From NCBI RefSeq assembly GCF_025128095.1, contig NZ_JAHLYT010000024.1:57877-121876 (forward strand): a stretch of DNA of 64,000 bases, read 5' to 3'. The notes under the pieces were generated by a model, which searched no databases, had not been told where the DNA came from, and was given only the letters and a program-made list of their open reading frames with translations. The stretch is from Synechococcus sp. CS-1328 (GTDB lineage Bacteria > Cyanobacteriota > Cyanobacteriia > PCC-6307 > Cyanobiaceae). Of this stretch, positions 28,376 through 37,361 are shown piece by piece. The position numbers and the translations under genes were made by a program. How positions within the stretch are numbered: position 1 is the stretch's first letter; the number at the start of each line of letters is the position of its first letter.

Positions 28376-30301
28376 TCAGCTGTAGAGACCGAGCCGGTTG
28401 CCGGAGCCACGATTGCCTCGAAGCGTGTTGTCTGGACTCCTGACCAGCTCGAATCCATAGCGACCGTTGTCACTGGCCTGGTTGTGCACGATGCGGTTGC
28501 CGTCTCCACCTTGAAGCCGTAGCCCGCTGCCACGATTCTGATTCAGCTGATTGAAGTACACGGTGGCCTTGCGGGTGCCATCGAGCATGATCCCGTCACC
28601 GATGTTGCCGACGACTTGATTGATCAGGCGCCGCTTCTGGCTGCCGATGACGACCTTGCGGTTGGAGGGGCCCACGTAGATTCCACCCTCTCCATTGGGG
28701 AATGTTTCCTTTTCGGTGCTGCTGAGTCCCACGCTGGTATTGCTGACCAACACTCTTTTTGCCTGGTCCTGGATGGCAATTCCGTAGCCCGGGTTGTTGG
28801 CGACCGTGTTGCGAGGGATGACGGAGCGGCGGTTGCCGGCGATGGTGATGTCTTTGGCGGATCCATCAATTCGTATGCCGTCCAGGCCATTCCCCCAGGA
28901 GGTCTGGGCGCCGCTGCTGTCGGTGTAAGTCGCCATCAGGCCATTGGTGCTGAGCCCGATGATGTTGGGATCCACTGAAACGCCGCGAGCCCGGCCGCTG
29001 ATGTGCAGGCCATTTAGAAGATTGCCGGAGATCACATTGGTGCGAATCGTGTTGTTTCTGCCTCGCGATGTGATCAGCATGCCGTCGCCTTGATTGGGCG
29101 CGATGCCGCCAAATGCGGTGAGGCCGGCGAAGGTGTTGAAGCTGATGAAGTCACTGGCCCTGTCCCGCACCTCAATGCCGTTGCCACGGTTGCCGGCATT
29201 GACGTTGCCAAGAGGAATCACTCCGCCATATTGAGTGTTGCTCGAGCTGCCTTCGATCAAGGCACCATTGCCACCATTGGCCACGATCGTGGCATTGTCC
29301 GAACCGAGGCCAAAGAAGTTGGCGTGGATGGTGGTGTCGTTGCTGCTGTTGACACGCAGGCCATTGCCGCCATTGCCACCAAGGACGTTGAAGAAGACGA
29401 AGGGATCCTGACTGAACGTGGTTCCGATCAGTTTGTTATCATTCGCGTTGAGGATGGCGACCCCGTCGCCGTCGTTGCCGATTGCCGTTGTGCCTGCGCT
29501 ATCGGTTCCAATGAAATTGCCCATCAGCAGATTCCCCCTGGAATCGCTATCAATCCGCAGGCCATCACCGCTATTTCCAGACAGCAGATTGCCCTGAGGG
29601 GGCCTCACGAACACCCCATTGGTGGGACTGTTGCCACCGCTGGCATCCCCACCGATGCGATTATTGTTCGCCTGCGCCGTGATCTGGATGCCGGTTCCCT
29701 TATTGCCGAGATCGGAGGTGCCGCCTGCATTGGTGCCGATGCGATTATTGACGATCTGATTATCTCGGGATCCCTCGATCAAGATTCCATTGCCTGTATT
29801 GGCGCTGATCACATTGGAGACCTGATCAGCCAGTGCAATCCCGGTTAACGGCTCCAAGGTGCCGATGAGGTTGTCTGAGGAGGCGTTGCCGATGCGAATG
29901 CCGTGCCCACGGTTGGCGATGCCGGTGATGCCGTCAAGATCCACGCCGATGTAATTCGAGGCGATCGTGATCGCGGAGGCCTCGAGGCGGAGCGCGTCGC
30001 TGCCGGCATCCACCAGCGAAAATCCCGTCAGGCTGGAGCGTGCCGAGCCGCCACGGAAGATCAGGCCGGCGTTGGCATTGAAATCAATCTGAACCAGAGG
30101 AGCACCGGTTGGACTGCTCAGCCCCTTGATCGCGACGCCATCCAGGATGTCGGGCAGTGCCGAAGCCAGGGCGATCCTCCCGCCACTGAGGTTCTGGTCG
30201 CAGCTGATGCTGTCAAAGCCAGCGGTGCTGTTGGCCTGCTCCAGGGCCCAGCGCAGGCTGCCGAGTCCCGCGTCATTGAGGTTGCTTACCACGAAGTCCA
30301 T
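28376..30301 (-). CDS. Large right-handed parallel beta-helix protein
   Basis: The 641-residue protein starts at ATG 30301 with the N-terminal capping motif VSNLNDAGLGSLRWALEQAN typical of bacterial beta-helix surface proteins. The remainder is a continuous array of about 22-30-residue coils with Asn/Gly-rich turns (IASNYIGVDLDG, VISANTGNGILIEGSRDNQI, NRGSGLRLQGGDGNRI). No classical signal peptide is visible, so export, if any, uses a C-terminal or non-classical route. No carbohydrate-active motif is evident. Gene and neighbours suggest a surface-exposed adhesin- or lyase-like role, not demonstrated. Confidence 0.8.
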   Translation of the reverse strand: MDFVVSNLNDAGLGSLRWALEQANSTAGFDSISCDQNLSGGRIALASALPDILDGVAIKGLSSPTGAPLVQIDFNANAGLIFRGGSARSSLTGFSLVDAGSDALRLEASAITIASNYIGVDLDGITGIANRGHGIRIGNASSDNLIGTLEPLTGIALADQVSNVISANTGNGILIEGSRDNQIVNNRIGTNAGGTSDLGNKGTGIQITAQANNNRIGGDASGGNSPTNGVFVRPPQGNLLSGNSGDGLRIDSDSRGNLLMGNFIGTDSAGTTAIGNDGDGVAILNANDNKLIGTTFSQDPFVFFNVLGGNGGNGLRVNSSNDTTIHANFFGLGSDNATIVANGGNGALIEGSSSNTQYGGVIPLGNVNAGNRGNGIEVRDRASDFISFNTFAGLTAFGGIAPNQGDGMLITSRGRNNTIRTNVISGNLLNGLHISGRARGVSVDPNIIGLSTNGLMATYTDSSGAQTSWGNGLDGIRIDGSAKDITIAGNRRSVIPRNTVANNPGYGIAIQDQAKRVLVSNTSVGLSSTEKETFPNGEGGIYVGPSNRKVVIGSQKRRLINQVVGNIGDGIMLDGTRKATVYFNQLNQNRGSGLRLQGGDGNRIVHNQASDNGRYGFELVRSPDNTLRGNRGSGNRLGLYS

Positions 30302-30364
30302 CAACGCTCGCGCCAGAGGGCCTAGCCGGACTGTATGCACGTAGCCACAGGCGCGCAGGCCCCA

Positions 30365-31144
30365 TCAGGCAGGCGGATCGCTCGGCACAGACGCCCGTTC
30401 TGGTCGTGGCAGGGGGCGTGGCCGCAGTGGCACCGAGGGCAGGGTGAAGTTGTCGGTTCGGCCTGAGGGGGCGACGCCATCTGGCTCGCTGGGGATCAGC
30501 CGCTTGAACAGCGACTGGCGATGCAGCAGCCGCGCTGTGACCAGGCTGCCGAGGCAGGCCTCCAGCACCGGTTTGAGGATCAGCAGATCCTTGCTGATCG
30601 CGAAGGTGAGGAACGTGGCACTGATCGGTGTGCGGGCACAGGCCGCCATGAAGGCGCCCATGCCGGCGAACACCGCCGTGTTCGGTGCATCAGGGCCCCA
30701 CTGCTCCACCAGATCGGCCGCCGCCAGACCCAGCGCTCCACCCAGGGTGAGCATGGGAGCAAACAGGCCCCCAGGGGTGCCGGCCGCGGCGGCCAGCCCC
30801 GTGCTGAAGAACAGCACCAGGAAGATCGCCAAAGCCTGGCCGATGTCCACGTTGCCCTCGGCGATCGCCTGGCGAATGCCGGCGCGGTTGATGAAGTCCG
30901 CCGCCAGAGGGATCTGCAGCTGCAACCGCAGCCGATTCTGCCCCTCCACGTAGCGGCAGTAGAGCTCGGCGGCCAGGGCCACGAGGGCCCTGTGGCCGAA
31001 CAACAGCATCACCACCGGTCGGGCGCCCTGCAGGAGCAGCTCCTCCAGGGCGTAGAGGAAGCCGCCGATCGGCGCCCGGAACACGGCCGCGATGCCCGCG
31101 CCACCACCGGCCGCCCCAATCATGCGGCGGAAGCGCCCCAGCAT
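30365..31144 (-). pseudogene. CLC-type chloride channel, 5'-truncated
   Basis: The 259-residue frame matches the C-terminal half of CLC channels/antiporters: IGAAGGGAGIAAVFRAPIGGFLYALEELL corresponds to the segment following the GREGP motif, and GTPGGLFAPMLTLGGALG is the second selectivity-filter loop. The N-terminal half, including the GSGIP filter and GREGP motif, is absent. The frame begins only 14 bases after the acnB stop, so a rearrangement joined the acnB 3' end to the middle of a clc gene. With one filter segment missing it should not conduct or exchange normally. The ATG at 31144 may be accidental. Confidence 0.75.
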
Positions 31145-31157
31145 CCGCGGACCCCGC

Positions 31158-33809
31158 TCAGACCCCCGCCAGCACCTTCGCCTCCTCCTCGCTGCTCACC
31201 ACGCGGCCCTGATCCTCGAAGCCCTCGATCTGATCGAAGTTGAGGTAGCGGTAGAGCGTGGCGCCGTTGGGGTCGATCTTCTCGGCGGCGATCGCCAGGT
31301 AGTCCTCCTTGGTGGGGATGCGGCCCAGCTGGGCGCACACCGCCGCCAGCTCAGCGCTGCCCAGGTACACCTGCGCGCCATTGCCAAGGCGGTTGTTGAA
31401 GTTGCGGGTGCTGGTGGAGAACACGGTGGTGTCGTCTTCCACCCGGGCCTGGTTGCCCATGCACAGCGAGCAGCCCGGCATCTCCATGCGGCTGCCGGCC
31501 GCCTCGAAGATCGCGTAGTAGCCCTCTTGCTTGAGCATCTCCTCGTCCATGCGGGTGGGGGGGCAGACCCAGAGGCGGGCGGCATTGGCGCCCTGGCCCT
31601 CCAGCACCGTGGCGGCGGCGCGGTAGTGGCCGATGTTGGTCATGCAGGAGCCGATGAACACCTCATCGATCGGTGCGCCCGCCACCTCCGAGAGCGTCTT
31701 GACGTTGTCGGGGTCGTTGGGGCAGGCCAGGATCGGCTCGGTGATCGCATCAAGATCGATCGCGATCACGGCGGCGTACTCGGCATCGGCATCGGCCTCC
31801 ATCAGCACCGGGTTGGCCAGCCAGGCCTCCATCGCCTGGATGCGGCGGGCCAGGGTGCGGGCATCGCTGTAGCCGCGGGCGATCATGTTCTTCATCAACG
31901 CCACGTTGCTGCGCAGGTATTCGCTCACCGTGTCCACGCTCAGCTTGATCGTGCTGCCGGCGCAGGAGCGTTCGGCGGTGGCGTCGGTCAACTCAAAGGC
32001 CTGCTCCAGCTTCAGGTCGGGCAGTCCTTCGATCTCCATGATCCGGCCCGAGAAGATGTTCTTCTTGCCGGCTTTCTCCACCGTGAGCAGCCCCTGCTGA
32101 ATCGCCACATAGGGGATGGCGTTGACCACGTCCCGCAGGGTCACACCCGGCTGGAGCGAACCGCTGAATTTGACCAGCACCGATTCCGGCATGTCCAGGG
32201 GCATGGCGCCGATGGCGGCGGCGAAGGCGACCAGGCCCGACCCCGCCGGGAAGGAGATGCCGAGGGGGAAGCGGGTGTGGCTGTCGCCGCCGGTACCCAC
32301 GGTGTCCGGCAGCAGCATGCGGTTGAGCCAGCTGTGGATGATGCCGTCGCCGGGCCGCAGGGCGACGCCGCCGCGGGAGGCCATGAAGTCGGGCAGTTCG
32401 GCGTGGGTCTTGAGGTCCACCGGCTTGGGGTAGGCGGCGGTGTGGCAGAAGCTCTGCATCACCAGATCCGCCGAGAAGCCGAGGCAGGCCAGCTCCTTCA
32501 TCTCATCGCGGGTCATGGGCCCGGTGGTGTCCTGGGAGCCCACGGTGGTCATCAGCGGCTCGCAGCTGGTGCCGGGGAGCACGCCCGCCAGGCCGCAGGC
32601 CTTGCCCACCATCTTCTGGGCCAGGGTGAAACCCTTGCCGGTTTCGGCGGGGGCCACCGGCCGGATGAACAGGTCGCTGGCACTGAGGCCCAGCTGGGCG
32701 CGGACCTTGTCGGTCAGGGAGCGGCCGATCAGCAGGGGGATGCGGCCGCCGGCCCGCACCTCATCGGTGATCGTGCTGGGCTTGAGCTCAAAGCGGGCCA
32801 CGATCTCGCCGGCGTTGGCTTCGCCGGCTGCCCGCTCGATCGTGCCGGCATAGGGGCGGATCGTGATCACATCCCCGGAGTTGAGGGCAGTCACGTCGCA
32901 TTCGATCGGCAGGGCGCCGGAGTCTTCGGCCGTGTTGAAGAAGATCGGTGCGATCTTGCCGCCCAGCACCACGCCACCACTGCGCTTGTTGGGCACGTGG
33001 GGAATGTCGGTGCCGGTGTGCCACAGCACCGAGTTGATCGCCGATTTGCGCGAGCTGCCCGTGCCCACCACATCGCCCACGTAGGCCACCGGGTGGCCCT
33101 TGGTCTTCAGCTCCGCGATCAGCTCCAGGCCGCCGGGCATGCGGGTCTCCAGCATCGCCATGGCGTGCAGGGGGATGTCCGGCCGGGTGGTGGCGTGGGT
33201 GGCGGGGGAGAGGTCGTCGGTGTTGGTTTCGCCCTCCACCTTGAACACCGTCACGGTGATGGCGGCGGGGAGTTCCGGCTTGGCGGTGAACCACTCGGCG
33301 GCGGCCCAGCTGTCGATCACCCGCTTGGCGTAGGGCTTGCTCTCGGCCAGCTCGAAAACGTCGTGGTAGGCGTCGTAGACCAGCAGGGTGCGGCTGAGGC
33401 CCTCGGCCGCCGTCTCGGCGATGGTGCTGTCGCTGCTGCTGAGCAGCTCGATCAGGGCGCCCACGTTGTAGCCGCCGATCATGGTGGCCAGCAGCTGCAC
33501 GGCTTCCACCGGGCTGATCAGGGGGCTGCTGACGCTGCCCTGGGCCACGCCGCTCAACCAGCCGGCCTTCACGTAGGCCGCCTCATCCACCCCCGGGGGG
33601 ATGCGCTCGCTCAGCAGGTGCAGCAGGAAGGATTCCTCCCCGGCCGGCGGTGCGCCCAGCAGCTCGGTGAGGGCCTGGGTTTCGGTGGCGTTCAGGGGCA
33701 GGGGCGGCACCCCCAGGGCCTCCCGTTCCGCCGCGGCGGCGCGGTAGCTGCTGAGGACCCTGGCCGGATCGGGGGAGGAGCTGGCTGGGCTCGAGCTGGC
33801 AACGGTCAT
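31158..33809 (-). CDS. acnB: Aconitate hydratase B
   Basis: This 883-residue enzyme interconverts citrate and isocitrate. AcnB order is visible: N-terminal HEAT-like domain, then the swivel domain ([20 protein letters not shown]) and the aconitase core. The 4Fe-4S ligands are Cys722 ([14 protein letters not shown]) and Cys780/Cys783 ([14 protein letters not shown]). Start ATG is at 33809. Picocyanobacteria commonly use AcnB as their only aconitase. It is divergent from the DAHP synthase gene, with 153 bases between. Confidence 0.98.
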   Translation of the reverse strand: MTVASSSPASSSPDPARVLSSYRAAAAEREALGVPPLPLNATETQALTELLGAPPAGEESFLLHLLSERIPPGVDEAAYVKAGWLSGVAQGSVSSPLISPVEAVQLLATMIGGYNVGALIELLSSSDSTIAETAAEGLSRTLLVYDAYHDVFELAESKPYAKRVIDSWAAAEWFTAKPELPAAITVTVFKVEGETNTDDLSPATHATTRPDIPLHAMAMLETRMPGGLELIAELKTKGHPVAYVGDVVGTGSSRKSAINSVLWHTGTDIPHVPNKRSGGVVLGGKIAPIFFNTAEDSGALPIECDVTALNSGDVITIRPYAGTIERAAGEANAGEIVARFELKPSTITDEVRAGGRIPLLIGRSLTDKVRAQLGLSASDLFIRPVAPAETGKGFTLAQKMVGKACGLAGVLPGTSCEPLMTTVGSQDTTGPMTRDEMKELACLGFSADLVMQSFCHTAAYPKPVDLKTHAELPDFMASRGGVALRPGDGIIHSWLNRMLLPDTVGTGGDSHTRFPLGISFPAGSGLVAFAAAIGAMPLDMPESVLVKFSGSLQPGVTLRDVVNAIPYVAIQQGLLTVEKAGKKNIFSGRIMEIEGLPDLKLEQAFELTDATAERSCAGSTIKLSVDTVSEYLRSNVALMKNMIARGYSDARTLARRIQAMEAWLANPVLMEADADAEYAAVIAIDLDAITEPILACPNDPDNVKTLSEVAGAPIDEVFIGSCMTNIGHYRAAATVLEGQGANAARLWVCPPTRMDEEMLKQEGYYAIFEAAGSRMEMPGCSLCMGNQARVEDDTTVFSTSTRNFNNRLGNGAQVYLGSAELAAVCAQLGRIPTKEDYLAIAAEKIDPNGATLYRYLNFDQIEGFEDQGRVVSSEEEAKVLAGV

Positions 33810-33962
33810 CCCAGGGGTTTCGGCTTCTGCTCTCCATTGTTCTTGCCAGACCGGCCGGCTGTTGGTGGCGACCGTTGCCAAAGGTTCACTCCGAACGGCC
33901 TGCGGAAGCCGATGACTAGGGTGAAGTCCGTTCCGCGGCGCCAGACGAGCAGCCCAGGGTTC

Positions 33963-35036
33963 ATGACAGCCACCTCCGATCTGCACGTGGTGGAGACCCG
34001 GCCCCTTGTTCCACCGGCGCTGCTGCACCGGGATCTGCCGATCACGGAGACGTCCTCCGCCACGGTGCAACAGGCCCGCGAGCGCATCAAGGCGATCCTG
34101 CGTGGCGACGATGCCCGCATGCTGGTGATCGTGGGTCCGTGTTCGGTGCACGATGTGGCCGCGGCGCAGGAGTACGCCGCAGCGATCCAGGAGCTGCGCC
34201 AGCGCCACCGCGGCGAGCTGGAGGTGGTGATGCGGGTCTATTTCGAGAAGCCCCGCACCACCGTGGGCTGGAAGGGGTTGATCAACGATCCCCATCTCGA
34301 CGGCAGCTACGACATCAACACCGGCCTGCGCCGCGCCCGCACCCTGCTGCTCCACCTCGCCGAGATGGGACTGCCGGCCGCCACCGAGCTGCTCGATCCG
34401 GTGGTGCCCCAGTACATCGCCGACCTGATCAGCTGGACCGCCATCGGCGCCCGCACCACCGAGAGCCAGACCCACCGGGAGATGGCCTCGGGGCTGTCGA
34501 TGCCGATCGGCTTCAAGAACGGCACCGATGGCAGTGCCAGCACCGCCATCCATGCCATGCAGGCGGCGGCACGGCCGCACCATTTCCTGGGCATCAACAG
34601 CGAGGGTCAGGCCTCGATCGTGACCACCACCGGCAATCCCGATGGCCATCTGGTGCTGCGGGGCGGCAAGACCGGCACCAACTACCACCGCGAAGCGATC
34701 GAGGCGGCCTCCCTCTCCCTTGAGAAGGAGACCCTGCCGGCCCGGCTGATGGTGGATTGCAGCCACGGTAATTCCAATAAGGACTACCGCCGTCAGGGCG
34801 AGGTGCTGGAACAGGTGGCCGAGCAACTGCGGGATGGCTCCCGGAGGGTGATGGGCGTGATGCTGGAAAGTCACCTGGTGGCCGGCAGCCAGAAGATCCC
34901 CAAGGACCTCAGCCAGCTCGCCTACGGCCAGAGCATCACCGATGCCTGCATCGATCTGGCCACCACGCGGCAGTTGCTCGACCATCTCGCCGCTGCGGTG
35001 CGCCAGGCCGGTGATCGGCAGCTGGCGGCGGCATGA
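33963..35036 (+). CDS. Class I 3-deoxy-7-phosphoheptulonate (DAHP) synthase
   Basis: This 357-residue AroFGH-type enzyme condenses PEP and erythrose-4-P at the entry to the shikimate pathway. Motifs are [10 protein letters not shown] (residues 57-66), [20 protein letters not shown], the PEP-binding [18 protein letters not shown] and the metal-binding [11 protein letters not shown]. The ATG at 33963 is used; another at 33912 would add 17 residues. Feedback type (Phe or Tyr) cannot be read from the sequence with certainty. The CIRCE-like palindrome lies 19 bases after its stop. Confidence 0.96.
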   Translation: MTATSDLHVVETRPLVPPALLHRDLPITETSSATVQQARERIKAILRGDDARMLVIVGPCSVHDVAAAQEYAAAIQELRQRHRGELEVVMRVYFEKPRTTVGWKGLINDPHLDGSYDINTGLRRARTLLLHLAEMGLPAATELLDPVVPQYIADLISWTAIGARTTESQTHREMASGLSMPIGFKNGTDGSASTAIHAMQAAARPHHFLGINSEGQASIVTTTGNPDGHLVLRGGKTGTNYHREAIEAASLSLEKETLPARLMVDCSHGNSNKDYRRQGEVLEQVAEQLRDGSRRVMGVMLESHLVAGSQKIPKDLSQLAYGQSITDACIDLATTRQLLDHLAAAVRQAGDRQLAAA

Positions 35037-35055
35037 CGGCCTGAATTCCTGCTCA

Positions 35056-35082
35056 TTGGCACTCAAGGATTGCGAGTGCCAA
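35056..35082 (+). promoter_or_regulatory. CIRCE-like operator (predicted HrcA site)
   Basis: TTGGCACTC, nine bases, GAGTGCCAA: a perfect 9-9-9 palindrome. The CIRCE consensus is TTAGCACTC-N9-GAGTGCTAA, so this copy differs by one symmetric, compensated change in each arm and keeps the exact spacer. It lies 94 bases before the ATG of the small gene at 35176. No T run follows, which argues against its being a terminator of the upstream DAHP synthase gene. Confidence 0.75.
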
Positions 35083-35175
35083 AGCATGATGATCCCATCG
35101 AAATGTTCCTTGTGGACATGCGATCTCTCGGTTCTCGGTACGTTTGGGCTCCTCGTGTGATTCAGGAGTTCCGTG

Positions 35176-35499
35176 ATGAGCTATCTCCTGCAGTTCTGTG
35201 GTCTGACCGATCCTCTCCAGCTCTTCTATCTGGAGCAGACGGCGGGGCCGGCCTTCGGAGGCTTCCGCCCATTCCAGCTCGACGACCTGCTCGCCTGGGC
35301 CGTGGAGACCGCCCGCGGCCGCTGCTGGGATCCGGCGCTGATCGAGCGCACCGTGCTGGATGAGTGGATCGAGCGGGCTGATGTGATCCGCCAGTGGCAG
35401 CTGCGGCTGCGGGAGGAGCCGGCCGATCGGATGGTGGTTGCCGGACTGGGTACGCAGCGCGACTGGGAATGCCGCTGTGAGCTCTTGCTGCAGGCCTGA
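35176..35499 (+). CDS. Small protein of unknown function downstream of a CIRCE-like site
   Basis: This 107-residue soluble protein starts at ATG 35176, preceded by CAGGAG at 35163-35168, a good ribosome-binding site; a GTG one codon earlier is also possible. It is Trp-, Leu- and Arg-rich with three cysteines, and mainly helical by appearance ([36 protein letters not shown]). I recognise no family. The predicted HrcA operator makes heat induction likely, hence a possible chaperone-related or stress role. A 24-codon frame at 35086-35160 lies in the leader and may be chance. Confidence 0.7.
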   Translation: MSYLLQFCGLTDPLQLFYLEQTAGPAFGGFRPFQLDDLLAWAVETARGRCWDPALIERTVLDEWIERADVIRQWQLRLREEPADRMVVAGLGTQRDWECRCELLLQA

Positions 35500-35510
35500 G
35501 GCCGCGGCGG

Positions 35511-36209
35511 CTACAGGCTGGCTCCGGAGTAGAAGAGGCTCCAGAGCCAGCCCACGGCCAGGGGCACCGTCAGATTGTCGAGGCCGAGCAGGGCAGCCTG
35601 CTCCAGCAGGCAGGCCACCAGGGCGATGCCGATCGGGACCAGCCAGGTCGTGGCGCCGCCGATGGCCGGGCTGGGCACTGCCGAGAAGGCCTGCAGCAGC
35701 AGCAGCACGCTGAGGCTGGCGGCGGCCATGGCGCTGGTGCCCGCCACGGATTTGCGCTGGCCCCAGAGGCGCCAGCTGGGCGAGGCGACCGAGACACCCA
35801 CCAGGCCCGCCAGACCATCGCCCCAGGCCATCACCAGCACGCCCGCTGCCACGGCAGCGGCCTGATCCGGCCAGTACAGCCACAGCAGCAGGGTGATCGC
35901 CGCTCCATAGGCCACGGTGCCGTAACTGGCGCGGCCCACGTCTTCGATGGCGGGCAGCACCCGCAGGCGGTGATTGAGGGCGGCCAGGGCGGTGATCAGC
36001 CCAGCCAGGCCGATGGCAAGGTTGCGGTCGATCCCCAGCCACCAGGCCAGCAGGATCACCGGACCGCAGCCCACATGCACGAACTTGCGGTGCCACTCGC
36101 GTTGCTCCGGCCAGCGCTTCGCCATGGCCGTGGCTGCCCCTGCCAGCAGGCCGAGCCAGAGAGCCAGGACGCCGATGCCGACCAGCTGCCTCAGGGCCCA
36201 GTTGTCCAC
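35511..36209 (-). CDS. Phytol/dolichol kinase family protein
   Basis: This 232-residue protein with about seven membrane helices resembles VTE5-type phytol kinase. The CTP-kinase family motifs are REWHRKFVHVGCGPVI (residues 37-52), AWGDGLAGLVGVS and GQRKSVAGTSAM. Such enzymes phosphorylate phytol released from chlorophyll for tocopherol and chlorophyll recycling, using CTP. The start is GTG 36209. It lies convergent with the small CIRCE-associated gene and downstream of the sigma-factor gene. Confidence 0.85.
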   Translation of the reverse strand: MDNWALRQLVGIGVLALWLGLLAGAATAMAKRWPEQREWHRKFVHVGCGPVILLAWWLGIDRNLAIGLAGLITALAALNHRLRVLPAIEDVGRASYGTVAYGAAITLLLWLYWPDQAAAVAAGVLVMAWGDGLAGLVGVSVASPSWRLWGQRKSVAGTSAMAAASLSVLLLLQAFSAVPSPAIGGATTWLVPIGIALVACLLEQAALLGLDNLTVPLAVGWLWSLFYSGASL

Positions 36210-36223
36210 CAGAAGGGTCGTGG

Positions 36224-37228
36224 TCAGGCGGCCTGCTGTCCGTAGGTGGTGCGGTTGCTCATCAGCCGCAGCTTCATGATCGCCTTGGTTTCGAGCTGCC
36301 GCACCCGCTCGCGGGACACGTTGATCTGGCGGCCGATCTCGGCGAGGGTCTGGGGTTCGGTGCCCTCCAGGCCAAACCGCATCTGCAGGATGCGACGCTC
36401 GCGTTCGTTCAGCTGGGCCAGCCAGGTGCCGAGATGCTCCTTCTGGAACAGGCGGTCCATCGATTCGATGTGCGCCCCACTGGCCGGATCGGCGATCAGT
36501 TCCCCCAGGGTGCTGCGGTCTTCGTCGCCACGGGCGTGGGCGTCGAGGGAGGCGCAGGGGGCGCTCTGCGACACGAGGTCTTCGAGTTCGTTGAGCGGGA
36601 TGCCCATGGCGTGGGCCAGCTCCAGCCGGTTGGGTTGGCGGCCGAGCCGGTGGGAGAGCTCGCGCGAGATGCGCCGCATCTTCGAGAGTTTCTCGCTGAC
36701 GTGGATCGGCAACCGGATCGTGCGGGCGCTGTTGTCAATCGCGCGGGTCATGCCCTGGCGGATCCACCAATAGGCATAGGTGGAGAATTTGTACCCCATG
36801 GCCGGGTCGAATTTGTCGACGGCCCGCTCCAGGCCGATCGCGCCTTCCTGGACCAAGTCAAGCAGTTCCAGTCCCTGATTCTGATATTTCTTCGCCACGC
36901 TCACCACCAGGCGCAGGTTGGCGGCCATCATCCGGTCCCTTGCCCGCTGGCCCATGCGGATCTGGCGGCGCTGCTGGGTGGTGAGGGTGTCAGCAGGCAG
37001 CTCCAGCAGACGCTTGCCCTGTTGAACGTGATGGGCCAGCTCAATTTCTTCGGCCGGTGTGAGCAGTGGCACACGGCCGATCGTGCTCAGGTACCAGCCG
37101 ATCGTGTCGGCGCTGATGCGACCGGCAGCCTGCTTGGCAGCACTGGCGGATTTGGTTGGTGTGCGGCGCCCGCTGACGTTCTCGGTGTTGGCGATTACGT
37201 CATGAGCGGAACGCTGAGGCGTACTCAT
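36224..37228 (-). CDS. Group 2 RNA polymerase sigma factor (SigA-related)
   Basis: This 334-residue sigma-70 factor begins at ATG 37228. After a short non-conserved head, region 1.2 (ADTIGWYLSTIGRVPLLTPAEE), region 2 (LRLVVSVAKKYQNQGLELLD, with 2.4 in FSTYAYWWIRQGMTRAIDNS), region 3 and region 4.2 (LAEIGRQINVSRERVRQLE) are complete. Region 1.1 of the primary factor is missing. That fits cyanobacterial group 2 factors (SigB-E), which control stress, light and carbon/nitrogen responses. Which Sig letter applies cannot be decided here. Confidence 0.93.
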   Translation of the reverse strand: MSTPQRSAHDVIANTENVSGRRTPTKSASAAKQAAGRISADTIGWYLSTIGRVPLLTPAEEIELAHHVQQGKRLLELPADTLTTQQRRQIRMGQRARDRMMAANLRLVVSVAKKYQNQGLELLDLVQEGAIGLERAVDKFDPAMGYKFSTYAYWWIRQGMTRAIDNSARTIRLPIHVSEKLSKMRRISRELSHRLGRQPNRLELAHAMGIPLNELEDLVSQSAPCASLDAHARGDEDRSTLGELIADPASGAHIESMDRLFQKEHLGTWLAQLNERERRILQMRFGLEGTEPQTLAEIGRQINVSRERVRQLETKAIMKLRLMSNRTTYGQQAA

Positions 37229-37361
37229 CACCCCGGCCTCCGTGAGTTGGTGGCCGGAATGTAGCAGCGTTACTGCTGGAATGAGGAATGTAAACCAAAG
37301 ACATCCTGTAAGCAAGACGACCACAGGCTGGCGCTTGTGTAACGGATGTTGCTGTTTCGCT

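Noticed and set aside
31092..35036. Continuous plus-strand frame of 1314 codons covering all of acnB in antisense
   Set aside because: Only the last 357 codons encode a protein (DAHP synthase). The rest is His/Gly/Ala/Gln-rich shadow of the GC-rich acnB gene.
35056..35082. Reading the palindrome as a terminator of the DAHP synthase gene
   Set aside because: No T run follows, the loop is long, and arm sequence and spacing match an operator far better.
35086..35160. 24-codon frame between the CIRCE-like site and the small gene
   Set aside because: No good ribosome-binding site and no recognisable peptide; mentioned only in the gene entry.
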